From Haliclystus octoradiatus (taxonomy: Eukaryota; Cnidaria; Staurozoa; Stauromedusae; Haliclystidae): 64,000 nucleotides of DNA. The notes under the pieces were generated by a model that saw only the letters and a program-made list of their open reading frames with translations, was not told where the DNA came from and ran no database searches. A program made the position numbers and the translations under genes. Shown piece by piece: positions 14,071 through 27,600 of this stretch. Location: positions 34,267,436 to 34,331,435 of the forward strand of contig OU744446.1 of NCBI GenBank assembly GCA_916610825.1, given 5' to 3'. Positions within the stretch are counted from its first letter, which is position 1; the number at the start of each line of letters is the position of its first letter.

Positions 14071-15473
14071 TATGGCGTTATATTGGGGTCAAAACGCAAG
14101 ATTAGAAGAAAACATAGCAAGGTTCAAAATCTTAAGATTTTGATGCAGAATCTTGCGTTTTATTGACCAAATCTTAAGATTTTCCGTGAAATCTTGCACA
14201 TTGGAGCAAGCTAAACTTGAACATTGATGCAAGTTTAACTTGCACATTCACGCAAGATAAACTTGATAAATGTGCAAGATAAACTTGCGACAAGCGCAAG
14301 ATTTGAAAGTTCACAAAACCAATTAACATTTATTCAAATTAGTTCACACATTATTTCTATCACAGCATCCACTTGAGTAACTCGTAATGCTGTCGACGTA
14401 TAGAACCAAGTGTTTTTTTCACGTTAATTCAAATTTGAAAACAGCCAGCTTTTCACTTTCTCGACTCATATATCTCTCACACTGAAACGAGCGATACAAT
14501 TCATTACCTTCGTTAGTAAGTCATACTCAGACATTTTTCGAAGTGATTTAAGAAAACTAGATGAAAAAATATCAAATCTATATTTAGTAAATAGCCATCT
14601 AGGTTGGCCTAAATGTGACTTAACCACTTTTCAGATTTTTCATTTTTTTCGGCTTTTTCTAAAATCTGAAAAGTGATGAAGTCACCAATAGGTCAACCTA
14701 GATGGCTTTTACTAAATACATACTTGATATTTTTTCATTTAATCTTTTAAATCACTTTGATGCATATCTGAGTATAACATACTAAGTCAAACAGTGAATT
14801 GCATCCCCTGTTTCAGTGTCAGAGATATTTAAATTCGGAAACATAAAAACCGGCTTTTTCCAAAATCTGAAAAGTGGTGAAGTCACACTTAGGTCAACTT
14901 AGATGGCCTTTACTAAATATATACTTGATATTTTTTCATCTAAAGATTTTAAATCACTTTGATGTATGTCTGAGTATAACATACTAAGTTAAACTGTGAA
15001 TTGTATCGCCTGTTTCAGTGTGAGAGATATTTAAATTTGAGAAACATCAAAACCGGCTTTTCCCAAAATCTGAAAAGTGGTGAAGTTACACTTAGGCCAA
15101 CCTATCTAAATGGCTATTTACTAAATATAGATTGCACATTTTATCATCTTGTTTTTTTAAATTACTTTGATACATGTCTGAGTATGACTTACTAACGAAG
15201 GTAATGAATTGTATCGCTCGTTTCAGTGTGAGAGATATATGAAGTCGAGAAAGTGAAAAGCTGGCTGTTTTCAAATTTGAATTAACGTGAGCGTGAATGC
15301 GCAAGTTAAACTTGCATCAATGTTCAAGTTTAACTTGCTCTAATGTGCAAGATTTCACGGAAAATCTTAAGATTTGGTCAATAAAACGCAAGATTCTGCA
15401 TCAAAATCTTAAGATTTTGAACCTTGCTATGTTTTCTTCTAATCTTGCGTTTTGACCCTAGTATAACGCCATA
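14071..15473. mobile_element. 1.4-kb foldback DNA element with 6-bp target duplication
   Basis: The first and last roughly 185 bp are inverted repeats with few mismatches, starting TATGGCGTTATA and ending TATAACGCCATA. GTTATG lies immediately outside both ends (14065-14070 and 15474-15479). Inside the outer arms a second inverted pair occurs (about 14425-14545 and 15170-15290), and the centre holds about three direct repeats of roughly 190 bp. The arms are dense in small palindromes such as AATCTTAAGATT and GCAAGTTTAACTTGC. No transposase is encoded, so it is non-autonomous. The superfamily is undetermined. Confidence 0.88.
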
Positions 15474-16813
15474 GTTATGCATCCCATTAAGTTTTTGAAA
15501 AATTAAACCAGAAAATTGAGCATGTGTAATAAACACGAAAACAATAACAAACAATTTCATCACGTCCCAAATAGCACATTTTGTTACGATTTTCACTAAA
15601 ACGTGGTGTAAAGCGTTTTCAGTGGTTTGCTCTTTGTATAACGCAGAAACTCTCAATAACGCAGATGTAAATGCCTTTTCCAAATTTCACACACAAATAA
15701 CAGTCATCAATGCGTCACATATGGGGAGGGGGGTGCCAAGCATCATGTTGTGTTAATACTTACTGCAATTGTTGCACATTTTGTAAATGCCTCAATTTCT
15801 TTATTACATAAGGTATCATTGAATGAATTTAAGCGCCAGCAACCCATCAGTCGTGACATGTCATCAAGACAAGAAGTAGCTGAAATATTGAAAATTAGAA
15901 CCTATAATTAGAGGAGATCCATTCCTTATAGCCCCGTTTTTTTAAATAAACTAATTAACTACATGTGTAGCTCAGATTGAAAAAGTAGAAATTTGCATAC
16001 TCTGAGATTGAATTCCTACAAGATTTGCGTATATATTTTTTTAATCTGATCTTGGCTTTCAAGATCAGGAAGAATGCATCATGCGCATTGCACAGTTAAA
16101 TGATAATCCAGAATAGGGCACTTTTCTTTCTTCAAAATGTCCCTGTGGCTGTATTAACAAATGTTTGCATTCTATGAAAAAATATTTGTCTCTAGATGAA
16201 CCATTTTTTCTAAGAACATAGGGCTACGGGGTTGAAAATGTTTCTCGGGAGTGATCCAGTCTGCAGATTATTGCAATGGTTCCAGATTGGAAAGAATGCA
16301 TTGTGCGCGGCCAAGAGCGTATTTTTCTCAGAAATGTGCGACTGTAAGTCAAATTCCGGTGTAATTATGAGAAGGTGGATCACACTTCAAGTAGGCAAAT
16401 TTTAGATATAACACCTAAATAATCATGGAAATTATGTCATTTTCTTCCAAATAAAATTATGAAATGCGTGGCTGGAATTTCAGCCGTAAAAATGATTGTG
16501 CAGCCAAGATTTTTCCTGCAAACAGCAAAATTTCCAATCTGGCAATGGTGCCCCCGGGAGTCAACAATACAGTATTTAGATATTTCACGGTCTAACGTCA
16601 ACAAAGTGTTTGCTGACAATGCGCGCCCGAGATCTCAGCGAAAAGTGCCTTTCTTTGCAGACTGGACGTATTGTGCAAATTGCCAGTTGAGTGTCAATTT
16701 CAGATTTTTTTTCATTTTAAATAAGAAGCTGAATTCAAAATTTAACTGGCTGCAGTAAGTGCAAAAATCGCACAATCAATTAAGCCACTCTTTCCAAGTA
16801 GAAAATTGATCGA
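15474..16813. other. Intergenic stretch, no recognisable gene
   Basis: AT-rich DNA with no exon or repeat that could be placed. Open frames on both strands near 16437-16758 overlap each other and show no recognisable domain. Confidence 0.4.
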
Positions 16814-16819
16814 TTGCAG

Positions 16820-17100
16820 ATGAGTGAATCTAAGCCAGCTGTTTTGTCTCGTCAATGCGTTGTTTATTGTTCTGAATGTGATTTATGCGAAGCAAATTAT
16901 GTTGGGTTCACTTCCCAACACTTGCATCAACGTATTGACAGACATTGCAGCTCTGCTGTTGGCTTGCATTTCCGCAATGTCCATCAACAAAATGTGAAAG
17001 ATAAACACCATACTTTCAAAGTTTTATGGAAATGCAAAAAAGCGGATCAGACCGACACTCAACACGCAATCCGATTCTATTAAATCTAAATTGTTTGCTA
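16820..17100 (+). mobile_element. Penelope-like element fragment: GIY-YIG endonuclease, C-terminal part
   Basis: The + strand encodes a short segment with CVVYCSECDLCEANYVGFT followed by LHQRIDRH, which fits the GIY-YIG fold: VVY, then YVG about 12 residues later, then the conserved Arg. The CxxC just before YVG and the downstream HF..VH are typical of the endonuclease domain at the C terminus of EN+ Penelope-like retroelements. The end of the fragment resembles the usual C terminus of that family. It is a fossil with at least one break; no reverse-transcriptase domain was recognised upstream. A hAT element has inserted about 70 bp downstream. Confidence 0.65.
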
Positions 17101-17167
17101 CGTAATTGAGTTATTTTACGTCATTATAACACATTTTCTATGTGATTTGTATAGTCTATTCTGTTAC

Positions 17168-18049
17168 CAGGGATGTTAAAGTTACTTTTGAAAAGTACTT
17201 AGTTACAGTTACCGTTACTTGGACGAGAAAGTAACTAGTTACATTCAGACGTTACTTTTCAGAAAAAGTAACGATTACAAGTTACAAGTTACTTTTAATT
17301 CGAAAGTAACTAGTTACAGTTACTTTTTCCGTTACTTTTTCTAAATAAATCTAAAAATATCCAACAGAAGCAATGAGCTATATATGAAATATTGAAATAA
17401 TATTTATGTATTTTAATTTGTTAATTAATCAAATCAAATGCTCCTTTCGACAATAATAAATACCAAAACAAACACCCGACGAATAATTCACAGCGATTCC
17501 TTTAGCGTGTTTGAATGAACAGTCTAGTTATTCGATCCCCCTAATTATCATAACAAAGAAAATCTCAAGTTACGCGCCATTAGTTCTATTTCAGGTTTTG
17601 GTTGCTACGACAATTAATTGATCGAACAGACAAGTCACACATGAAACGTTGAATCATTTGAATATTATAACTTCGGAAAAACAGGATTGGCAAACAGAAT
17701 GTTATCCAAATTAATGACAAGACTTCCTGCAGTTGCAGAAACATTTGTTTGTGTTTTATTGTTCTTGGATGGTAACAATAAGAACAAAAGATTTTGATTA
17801 AGCAAAACACAATGGCGATCGAGAAGCTGCTAACTGTCAGCACTCTATTGTGAAAAAAGTAACGGAAGAAAAGCGAAAATGTAGTGAAAAAAGTAACGAG
17901 TAATCGCTACTTTATTTTTAATCCTAAATGTAACTAGTTACAAGTAGAAGTTACTTTTACAGAAAAGTAACTAGTTACAAGTAGAAGTTACTAAAAAGTA
18001 ACGATTACAAGTAACGTCGTTACTTTTGTAATCGTTACTAACATCCCTG
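17168..18049. mobile_element. hAT-type non-autonomous element (882 bp) with perfect 8-bp duplication
   Basis: It starts CAGGGATGTTAAAGTTAC and ends GTTACTAACATCCCTG, an inverted pair with mismatches. TCTGTTAC flanks both sides (17160-17167 and 18050-18057), an exact 8-bp duplication diagnostic of the hAT superfamily. Subterminal regions are packed with GTTAC/GTAAC repeats (for example AAAGTAACTAGTTACAAGT), likely transposase-binding sites. No transposase domain was recognised. Confidence 0.93.
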
Positions 18050-18057
18050 TCTGTTAC

Positions 18058-18666
18058 TAACCACCGGCTTCTTTTCTTCTCGACACAACTGATGTACGTA
18101 GTGTTGTAGGGACCCTTGCTCTTTTAACACCATATATAAGATGCTGTCCTTTAGCATACAGAGAAGATGAACCCTGAACCATGTTTTATGTATGAAATTA
18201 ACTTCATCTACTTTCCAATTCCATTCCCAAAGTAAAAATCATAATCAAATTAACAATAGGAAAATATATGACTCTTTTGCAAAAGCCTCATAAACATTTC
18301 GTTCGCTATTACGAGATCAATGAAATCTTGGATGCTGATTGGCCGAAACGACTTTGTCACACGAGTAGTAGCGAAACGTGAAACAGCGAGTTTGATTTCA
18401 ACTTCAAGAAGAAGAAAATTCCAAACTTGGTTGGATTTATTATTTCAATTACAAGTGGAAAAGAAAACACTTCTTTATTTTGAAACCTAGGTAATTATGT
18501 GTTATTCAACTTTATTAACCTAGTTTAATTTTAATTCAACTTCAAGAGGTGATATTTGGACACTGAATCGGTCGAGTATGCGCTGAGAAATTTAGAATGT
18601 ATGATGCTGTTTTGTACAGGTCTAGACTGTATTGCTATTATTACTCCGTCTTAACTTTTATTACAG
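18058..18666 (+). promoter_or_regulatory. Upstream region of PUF60 with possible 5' UTR exon
   Basis: No separate gene is seen. AACCTAG|GTAATT near 18487 could be the donor of a 5' untranslated exon spliced to the acceptor TTACAG ending at 18666, which precedes ACC ATG of PUF60. This is inference from splice consensus only; no TATA box or initiator stands out. Confidence 0.3.
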
Positions 18667-18669
18667 ACC

Positions 18670-21600
18670 ATGCAAGCTGCGGAAAGTATTCAACAACCGA
18701 TGGCTATGCCTGAAGCACCACCAAAGAGAAAAAGGCGAAATATGTTTGACATCGGTCCTGGAGGTGTGTGTTGTTTATTGTAGTAAAACTTTCCAAATTC
18801 CTATTCATGAATTTATTAAAAATGTTGTCTACATATTACAATACAAAGATAGACATAAATTTCAAATATTTGGATATAGTCATACAATTCATATAAGATG
18901 TCTACAGTATAGGCATTCAAATAATAAAATTGAAAGCAGATACTGTTGCTTGCTTTGTTGAAATTATCTCATGAATGAATATTATAATATTATACCAATA
19001 TAAAACTTTATATTGGTATTATCAATCAATGATCATCATCTTACTATCCCAATTTCTACATTAACTGTAACATTTGATATGAAGAACTTGTCAATGCGCA
19101 TGAATTACGATGCTGAGCATATTAACATTAACATAAATAATTTATGTGTTACATAATAGGATCTATAGATGTTACGCCAGATATATCCTGCGTAAATCCT
19201 AGCTGAATTTCCGAAAATTTGGCGTACATGTACTTAAAACCTGGGGTTTTCCAATTGTTTCCAATCAATTTTTGGCGTTAATATCTGGCGTTCTAAGTAC
19301 AAGGATTCCACTGTAAAGGCACACGCAACATTGCTACGCAAAATTCACAATGGAAAGCGAAGCTTAAATATTTTGTTCCTTTGAGTGTTTTTAAAGTGCT
19401 CTACACATAAAGCATAGTCATTTAAGTAACTTGAATCCAACAGATTGGAAAATATGTTTTGTTCTCTCTACCAGCTTGTAGATTTATTTTTGAACTTGAT
19501 CTCATTTTTCTTAAAAGCAAAATTCGTTTCCATGGGAATGAACATAATGGTTTCCAATCTGTATATTAATCTATCAATCATTAAACCAATAATATTAGAC
19601 TAGTAACTAAGATAATATCATATAATTTTAGCTGTTTGAAAAATTCTGTCGATCCAAAATACTGACACCATGTTGGTTTTTCTTTCTTTTTGTGTCTTTC
19701 TATTTATACATGAAGAGATCCATCAACACTGGAAACCGTAGCACAGGAAATACCTACATTACCTCGTTAAATCATATCGGGGTAAATTGCCTTGTTCAAA
19801 TACGCCATGCTGTTTGTGGTTCGTTTGTTTATTAATCAGTATATATATGTTATATGAATTCATATAAGATGTTTGTTATGCTTCTGGTCTTTCTTTTGTC
19901 TTGAACATTTGAAGTCCAGGTATTTTTAAATCACAACGGATAATCATGAGGTATCTCATTGATTCATGGTTATGACATTTCAAGATCTACATTTGACGGT
20001 GAGTTTGATTCCAAAGCAGAGATGCCTTTCAAGATTGAAAGAACCCAAATTCTCTCTGACTTTTTGTAGGTTGTAAGAAATAATGTAAGCCTTCTACAAC
20101 CTAATGCACTTTAAATGGATATCAACCGTGTACAGGCAAAAATTATCGATCCACTGAGAAAAGTGGTACATTTTAACAAAGAAGATCAGTGATTCATGTT
20201 TCAAAGCAATGTAATGCACGTAGAGTCCAAGTTTGCTAGTCACTGTAAATTTGTTTCATAGGCAAACCATCCATTGAGAAAACAAATATTATGTTATTAT
20301 GCAATTTTCATTCCTCATAATATCCAAATTTTATTTTAGGTAATCAAAATTGTATTTTCTTAATTGAAAATTTGGAAACTGTTTTGAGGAATCACTGATA
20401 TTATTTGTTTTGTTTTGTTGGCGTGAATCTGCCCAATTTAAATGTTAAAATTATGATTTACATTACAACCCGTTAGGTCAAGATGCGAAAGCGTTGGTTG
20501 ACGACCAACCAATTCTTGCTGACGAAAAAGGGCAATTATTAAACGGTCCAGGATCAGGTGGTTTACAACCACGATCAGCTGAAGCCAAGAAAGTTCTTCC
20601 TGCTGTTAATAAAAGCCAAGAAGATGCGCTCGCAAAGGCCAAACGATATGCTATGGAGCAATCTGTGCAGCATGTAAGTTTGATAATTCAGTTCCAAAGT
20701 GTCATTCAATTTGATAAGAACCAGGGTTCGACAAAATGGGGGTTCTGGGATAGCACAAATTCAGAAGGGAGGGAAATAAATAGTTGAATTAATGTCAAGC
20801 TTTTTTAATCAGAAGAAAAATCATGGTTTTCTTTTATTGGATAGAGAAGTGAAACTTTGCAGCCCAGTGTTCTTGTTCATTGCACCATTACCAATCAGAG
20901 CCATCTATTTACAAGAGTTGGGACACGCTTTCATGTGCCGCTATCGTCTCCTATTGGACAGATGCCAGTCACGTGATTTTTTGGACGCCATTTTCGTACT
21001 TTCGGCTCCAGGGTTCTTGTTCTTTTGGCGCCAGGTTTCCTGTTTTAAGCGAAGCGCGCGGAAAAATACAACTTTTATCAGTGACAACAAACATAGGCTA
21101 TTAAATTATTAATTGTTGTGTTAATAGGCACAATAGTAATCGAAATAAAAGTATTGTTTACTATTCCAACAACTGGGGACAAGAATTAGAAAAAGTTGTC
21201 TTTGACTGCAAAGAATAAGCGTAAGAGCGTAAGAGATACTCTTTTTACTCTACAAACTCCTTGTCCATTTAACAATTCCAATAGCATTGATCTGATTTAC
21301 TCTTGAGCAACATCCTGATGAGATCGATAACATAGTATACATTGAAGTAAATTTGTATTCTAATTTTGAGAGTCCAGCAAAAAATATGGAGAAAGACAAC
21401 TCATAAATGGTTATATTACACTTGTTAAACAATCGCAAACCATTTCACAGAGTTCCAAAATGGCTGAAAAAAACACAACATTCTCTTGCACATGCGCACT
21501 GCTGTTGAAAGCATGCTCGGGTCCAGGCCAAAAAACATAAATGGCATCAGTGTCCCAACTCTTGTAAATAGATGGCTCTGTTACCAATACTTGATGCTAG

Positions 21601-24600
21601 GGCAAGTGTCCAACAAATATTCAGTCTCACCTAAGGTTTGCTCAATGTAGATTTAAATTGATCAACTGCTTAATCTTTTGCAACATTTGACTTATTTTCA
21701 CTTTTTGTTAACAATTAGGTATTGGCTAAACAGAAGGCTGTTCAAATAGAGCAAATGACATCTGTGCAAACATCTGCACAACGACAAAGAGCACTGGCCT
21801 TAATGTGCAGGTAATTAACATAATAATTAACATTGCAATCAAATCTTTTGTTTTTGATAAATTACTACCTCAAGTTGCTGCTGACGGTATCAAACTGCAA
21901 GAAACTGGTCATTTTAGCTCAAACTTCCAGGATCCCTACCAGGGTCCGACAAAAGATTCAGCCTTCTGGAGTCCTAGAGGCATTTCAACAATTTCTTCTG
22001 AATTTTTTTGTTGATGTTTGACCAAGAAATCATTAAAACTATCAATGTTCTTCTTAATTTTCTCTAACCTTCAGGAATCTAGGATTCCAGGATTCCTACT
22101 TTTGTTGGACCATGATCCATACTATTCTCTGACACTGGTGATGTGTGTAATTTTATTTTGATTCGGTTGTCAATATGAGCAAATTGCTTGTTTACAATGT
22201 TCATTGATATGCTACTAGGTTGTTTTTATTCCATTAGAATCTATGTTGGCAGTATCAATTTTGAGTTGAAAGAGGATACCATTCGTACTTCATTCACACC
22301 ATTTGGTCCTATTAAGAAAATTGATATGTCATGGGATCCTGCTATGATGAAACATAAGGTAAATACAATAGAACAACTTGATCTGTGTTGTTGACACATG
22401 TTACAAGCAAACCTGTTATAACAGTCACCTCTATATAGCGGCCACCTGCCTATAGTGGTCACTCTTGCAATGTCTAAAATAGTATTTTCTATTGAATACA
22501 ACCTGTATATGAAGGTCATCTGTCTGTAGCCTGCGTGCAAACAGGCTTTTCCGTCATATAGTATGTCTGCATATTGGCGCCGAGAATCGCATAAGTGTTT
22601 GTACTGAATTCATATTCAATAAAATATTTACCTAGTGTGCTTTCCTGTTATCACTAGATTTCCTTTATTTTAAAATACTGACCAATTGTTCATATTTTTA
22701 TTAGTTAATCACAATTTACTACCAAAAAATATATACGTGATTGGCAGTGGAAAGAACAATCAGTACGCTAAATTTGGCGCTAATGCACAGACGGACTATA
22801 CGAGAAAAGTCTGTCTGCACACAGGCTATCTGTCTGTAGTGGTCAATTTATCTACCTCTAGTAGCTGGCTGTTATATACAGGTTTCACTGTATGTTGGTA
22901 TATAGTAGTAGACAAGAAGCATCCAAGTGAAAGAGCATATTGTCATCATTACCCTAATGACAATCATTATCACATCATTAACAGTTATTGATCTCTGGCT
23001 TAGTGAATGGCAACATAAGGACCTTGGTCAATCAATGATTGACAGTTCAGTTTTGAAACATATAACTATAACATAAAAATTACTTATTCAAAGGTATCAG
23101 AACGCAATTATCTGTATCTTATGCATCTTTCCACCATAACCGTGAAACGCCCAGAAGTGGTCAATACAGCTTTAGAATTGACCGCTGTTTTTTCTCAATT
23201 TCCATATTGATGTGTTCGTCTATGACTGATATGCAGGATCCTAGAAAAGGTTTTACCTTATTGATTTCACTGATTGAATGCTAAACTATCTGAAACAGCA
23301 GCGAACATAGCAACAGGTCCCGACTTTGTTGACCCCTGAATAGCGTTATATAGAGTTGGAATATAAATTCACCAAGCGCTGTTATTGTTTTCCCAGTTTT
23401 ATAAGTACATGGAATGTGTTAACACGGCTTGAATCAGACTAGAAGATTTTCATATTTTCCCTCAAACTCTTTTTACTTTAAAAAGCATATCGGGCCTATA
23501 TTATGGGCCTTAATTTGACAATGATTTCAAACTGTACAAATTATGTGATGCTACAGTTAAAAAATTGAGGAATCGAAATTCCTTGTAAATCTTGCAAAAT
23601 CGACCAAAATAAAGTCTCGAGAGTCATAAAAGTATATTAGAAATAGCAAGGGTTTGTATGGGATGGCTTTAGTGCTTGCATCAAGCTGAGGGCCCGACAA
23701 AAGTGGGGATCCTGGGATCCTAGATCCCGGAAGGCTAGACAAAATTCAGGAGAAAATTGATGATTTTAATGATTTTCTGGTCAAACCTCGACAAGAAAAT
23801 TCAGAAGAAAAAGTTGAAATGCCCCTAGGATTCCAGAAGGCTGAACCTTTTGTCGGACCCTGGTCAAGCTGTGCTTGAGATATGGATCACGTAACTGCGC
23901 TTGAAGTAGCATATAGTTGAATATGAAATACAGCAAATTTTTTCTGTTCAGAAATATATTCAACACAACTTTGATGTTAATATTATATATGTTGGTACAG
24001 TCAAACCTGTTATAACGGTCACCTCTATACAGCGGCCATTTGTATATAGTGGTCGCTCTTGCAATGTCTAAAACAGTGTTTTCTATTGAATAAAACCTGC
24101 ATAAAAAGGCCACCTGTCTATAGTGGTGAATTTATCTACCTCTCGTAGCTGGCTGTTATATACAGGTTTCACTGTATTTACATACTGTGATTATAGCAAC
24201 TAATACTGTGACACCACACTAAGCATTCACCAATTATAACTCTTGGATTTTAGGGTTTTGCGTTTGTTGAATATGATCTACCAGAAGCTGCACAACTGTC
24301 ATTAGAGCATATGAATGGTGTTTTACTGGGAGGTAGAAACATAAAGGTAAAACTTGATGTTGTACAATGCTTTGCTGTTTATGAACATTCCACAAATAAT
24401 TGTCTAACCTTTGATGAATTTTTGACTCATGGTTACGTAAGTGACCTTGAGTCTATCCTGTCATGGTGGAAACATTTTCATTTCATTTCATTTTTGACTA
24501 AATCTATTGTTCTTTTGAAATAACGTTCAACACACTGCTTTGCGTGCTAACAAAGGTCGAACAAAAAAGGATTGCGCAAGAAACACCATTTTATTGTTAA

Positions 24601-27600
24601 TAATACAATGGGAATGCTGTGTGATTATTCAAAATTTTTAGCCAAGTTTTTTTGACAGAAATTTTTTTCCATTGCCGCCCGCCATGATGGCCGACTCGCA
24701 GCTTAGCGAGATTACAATTGCATTATTAAATGAAATGTTTTCTAATACTGCTGGATTAGTTTACATCGTGACTATCTCTTCATTGGTAGAACACATGATT
24801 GTTTTCTTCTTCTCGTCATTTGAAATGGTTAATGAAAGGCTTTAATCGTTCTGTAACATCACTATTTGAAGTGAAACTTCGAAGATAATTGTTGTTGTGT
24901 TTTGACCATGAGAACTTTTAACCGACAATTCATCATTTGTTTGGGGGCTTAGACAAGACAGTATTATATATTTACTGTTTGTATTGTTTTCTGAAGTTAT
25001 TTTTTACATCAAACTGCTAAGCCAGTCGTCATGGTTTTATTTGGTTTATTAAAATGTTTTAATTCTGCTGCGACATCAGCTTAAAAAGAGACAATTTCGC
25101 ACGTCATTTACAACTCACACCGGTATTATAAGTAGTGAAAATCACTTCATTTATTACATTGTGGTGTGGTCTAGTGGTTAAGGGGGTTCGCTACACATAA
25201 TGCCAATTTCAATTCTATAATAAATCGTTGAAATTTGGTGGAAACATTCTTAAAGTATAGAAGTCTGAAAATATGAAATAAAAATGAGGGGTCACCGTAT
25301 TATTTGGGGCACAGGGGTCGCTCAAACCCCCACTGATTTTGGGGACCAAAATCTGCGCGGTTGTTTGATATTCTTCAAAAAATCACACGGATGCATGAGC
25401 GACACAGATTTTTTGACGAAAGACTATCAGACATATATCAATACATAGCATATTTAAAATTTGACTGTAACTAATCATGGTTGTCTCTATTGAGACCCCC
25501 CGGGGAGTGCTCATTTTCACCTTTTCAGTACTTTACATCCAGATGCTCATATAAAAACCTATAATTTTTTCTTCAAATTTTCTGTGAATTATGTCTATGG
25601 TGTGTACTATCTATATCACAAATAAAAATAAAGGGTCGCCGTATTTGTTTACCGGCAAAAGTTGATCAAAGTGGAAATACTCAATTTAATGTCGAAAATT
25701 CAGTTCTCTACAAGGGGCAAATGAGCGCCAGGATATTTCAAGCAAACAATTTATGTACCACAGTGGCGTACATATGTAGAAATGCTATTTGACGAATATA
25801 ACATGAATTCCTCAAATTAATTTCTTATCAGGGGAACGAGGATAATTATACCCCATTTTCTCATTAAAACCCATAAAATCAATTAAAATAGACTGAGTTA
25901 ATTTCAAGACAGCTCTCTCAGGAATCTTAAAGGAGCCCTCCAGTTTAATTGACAACATCTGAAAACAATTGTTTTTAAGCAGTGGGAAAGATTTTTGAGA
26001 CTTCTAAATAATGAAATGATACGTTGGACTTTTAGATCATAAATAGCTAGGTTACTCTTTACATGGCTAGATCACAAATACAGACAATCACCAATGCCAT
26101 TTGATGAGTTAATACAGTAATTATACATCATAAGCTATGTTGAAATGAGTTTGAATGCTTTCAAACTTACCTTTCGGAAGTCACTACATAATGTAAACAT
26201 TGTAATTTCACAACAAAAAACTCCCACTTCAGAAGCAGAAACAAATGTATGCTGGCATGCTGACACCATTTTAGCCATTATAAGCAAAACTAACGTTTCA
26301 AGCACTACTGAGGTACTTATAGACAATAAATATTATGATATATCTGATTTGGTTGAATATCCAAAAGCTAGTTTTAAAAACAATTGAGTTAACATTGCGT
26401 TTTCACATTTCCCGCTTGTTTTTACGAAACAAGCTACCATCTTTAAATTGTTTTTTTCATACAAAATGACTAATTATAAATTCAAAATGGGGCTACTGTC
26501 TCGAACCCCCTTAAGCGGTTGCATATGGCGCGCGGGGTCGGGGGTTCAATCCCATCGGTCTGCCTTAACATTTTTTCTTTTTTTCTTTGATTTATTATTT
26601 GGATATGTTTTTCTTTATATTATTATATTATTTGGATATTGTTATGATTTATTTTATTTGATTGAAGTTGATTTTTATATCATTCGATTGGATTGATTTA
26701 CTTTTTTGAATTTGATTTGATTTTATTTTTCTTTGCATGATGATTCGATTGATTTGATATTCTATTGAATTTGATTGATTATTTGATTGATTGATTGGTT
26801 TAATTGATTATTATATTATTCACCATGAGTCCGAGCGTAGCGGAGCTATTTTTTAAAATTGTAATTAGGGTTCAATTGCCGTTTTTGATGTCTCTATTTC
26901 ACTTTAGTTCATGAAAATGTAGCCAATTTGTGTTTTCTTCATAAATTTTGTATGCTACTTTTTGCAGAGTAAATAAGACCAGTGATGAAGTCTGCAACAG
27001 ATTTGTGGATTGCATGTCTAATAGTATTTCATTTTTCAGTATTAATCATGGATTGTATTACAAGGCGTATAATCGCACGCGCACGCTTGAACACTCCGAC
27101 GCGTGCTATTGATTTCACACCAAAGTAGTAAAAAAAAAATATTTTTTTCAATTCTGATTCTTTCGCAATTAAGTTTAGGGATGGTTCTAATGACATATTT
27201 CAATCTCATTCAATTTCCTGTTTTATTTTGCTATTATTTATTATTCAACGAACTTTAATCTACTACTATAATGAGTGTAATTCAACTTGCTGAACAATTT
27301 TTTTAACGGAGAGACATGCTACACTCCATCGAATTAGGATTTACCAGCAAATGTTGATGAAGAATATATTTGTGTTGCCATGACAACTGATAATCATGAC
27401 GCATGTTGTCATGTCAACAATCATCTGATGGCGTGCGGTAGCACGCCTTGATCATTTTAGGCGTGCGTTTTATAGCACCCGTGTCATCTCTATAATACAA
27501 GCCATGGTGTTAACATTGTCAAAAAATATTCAAGCATGCAACAGTTGATCATAGTGCGACATTATCGGCTTATATCTTGAATTAAGCTTGATTGGTGTGT

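Noticed and set aside
18325-18400. Possible hammerhead-like motif (CTGATTGGCCGAAAC) downstream of the Penelope-like fragment
   Set aside because: The core reads CTGATTG and not CUGANGA, there is no helix II, and the downstream pairing is only two bases; best treated as chance or heavy decay.
19172-19313. Possible Tigger-like remnant ending ATTCCACTG-TA
   Set aside because: Only the right end is convincing; the left end could not be located.
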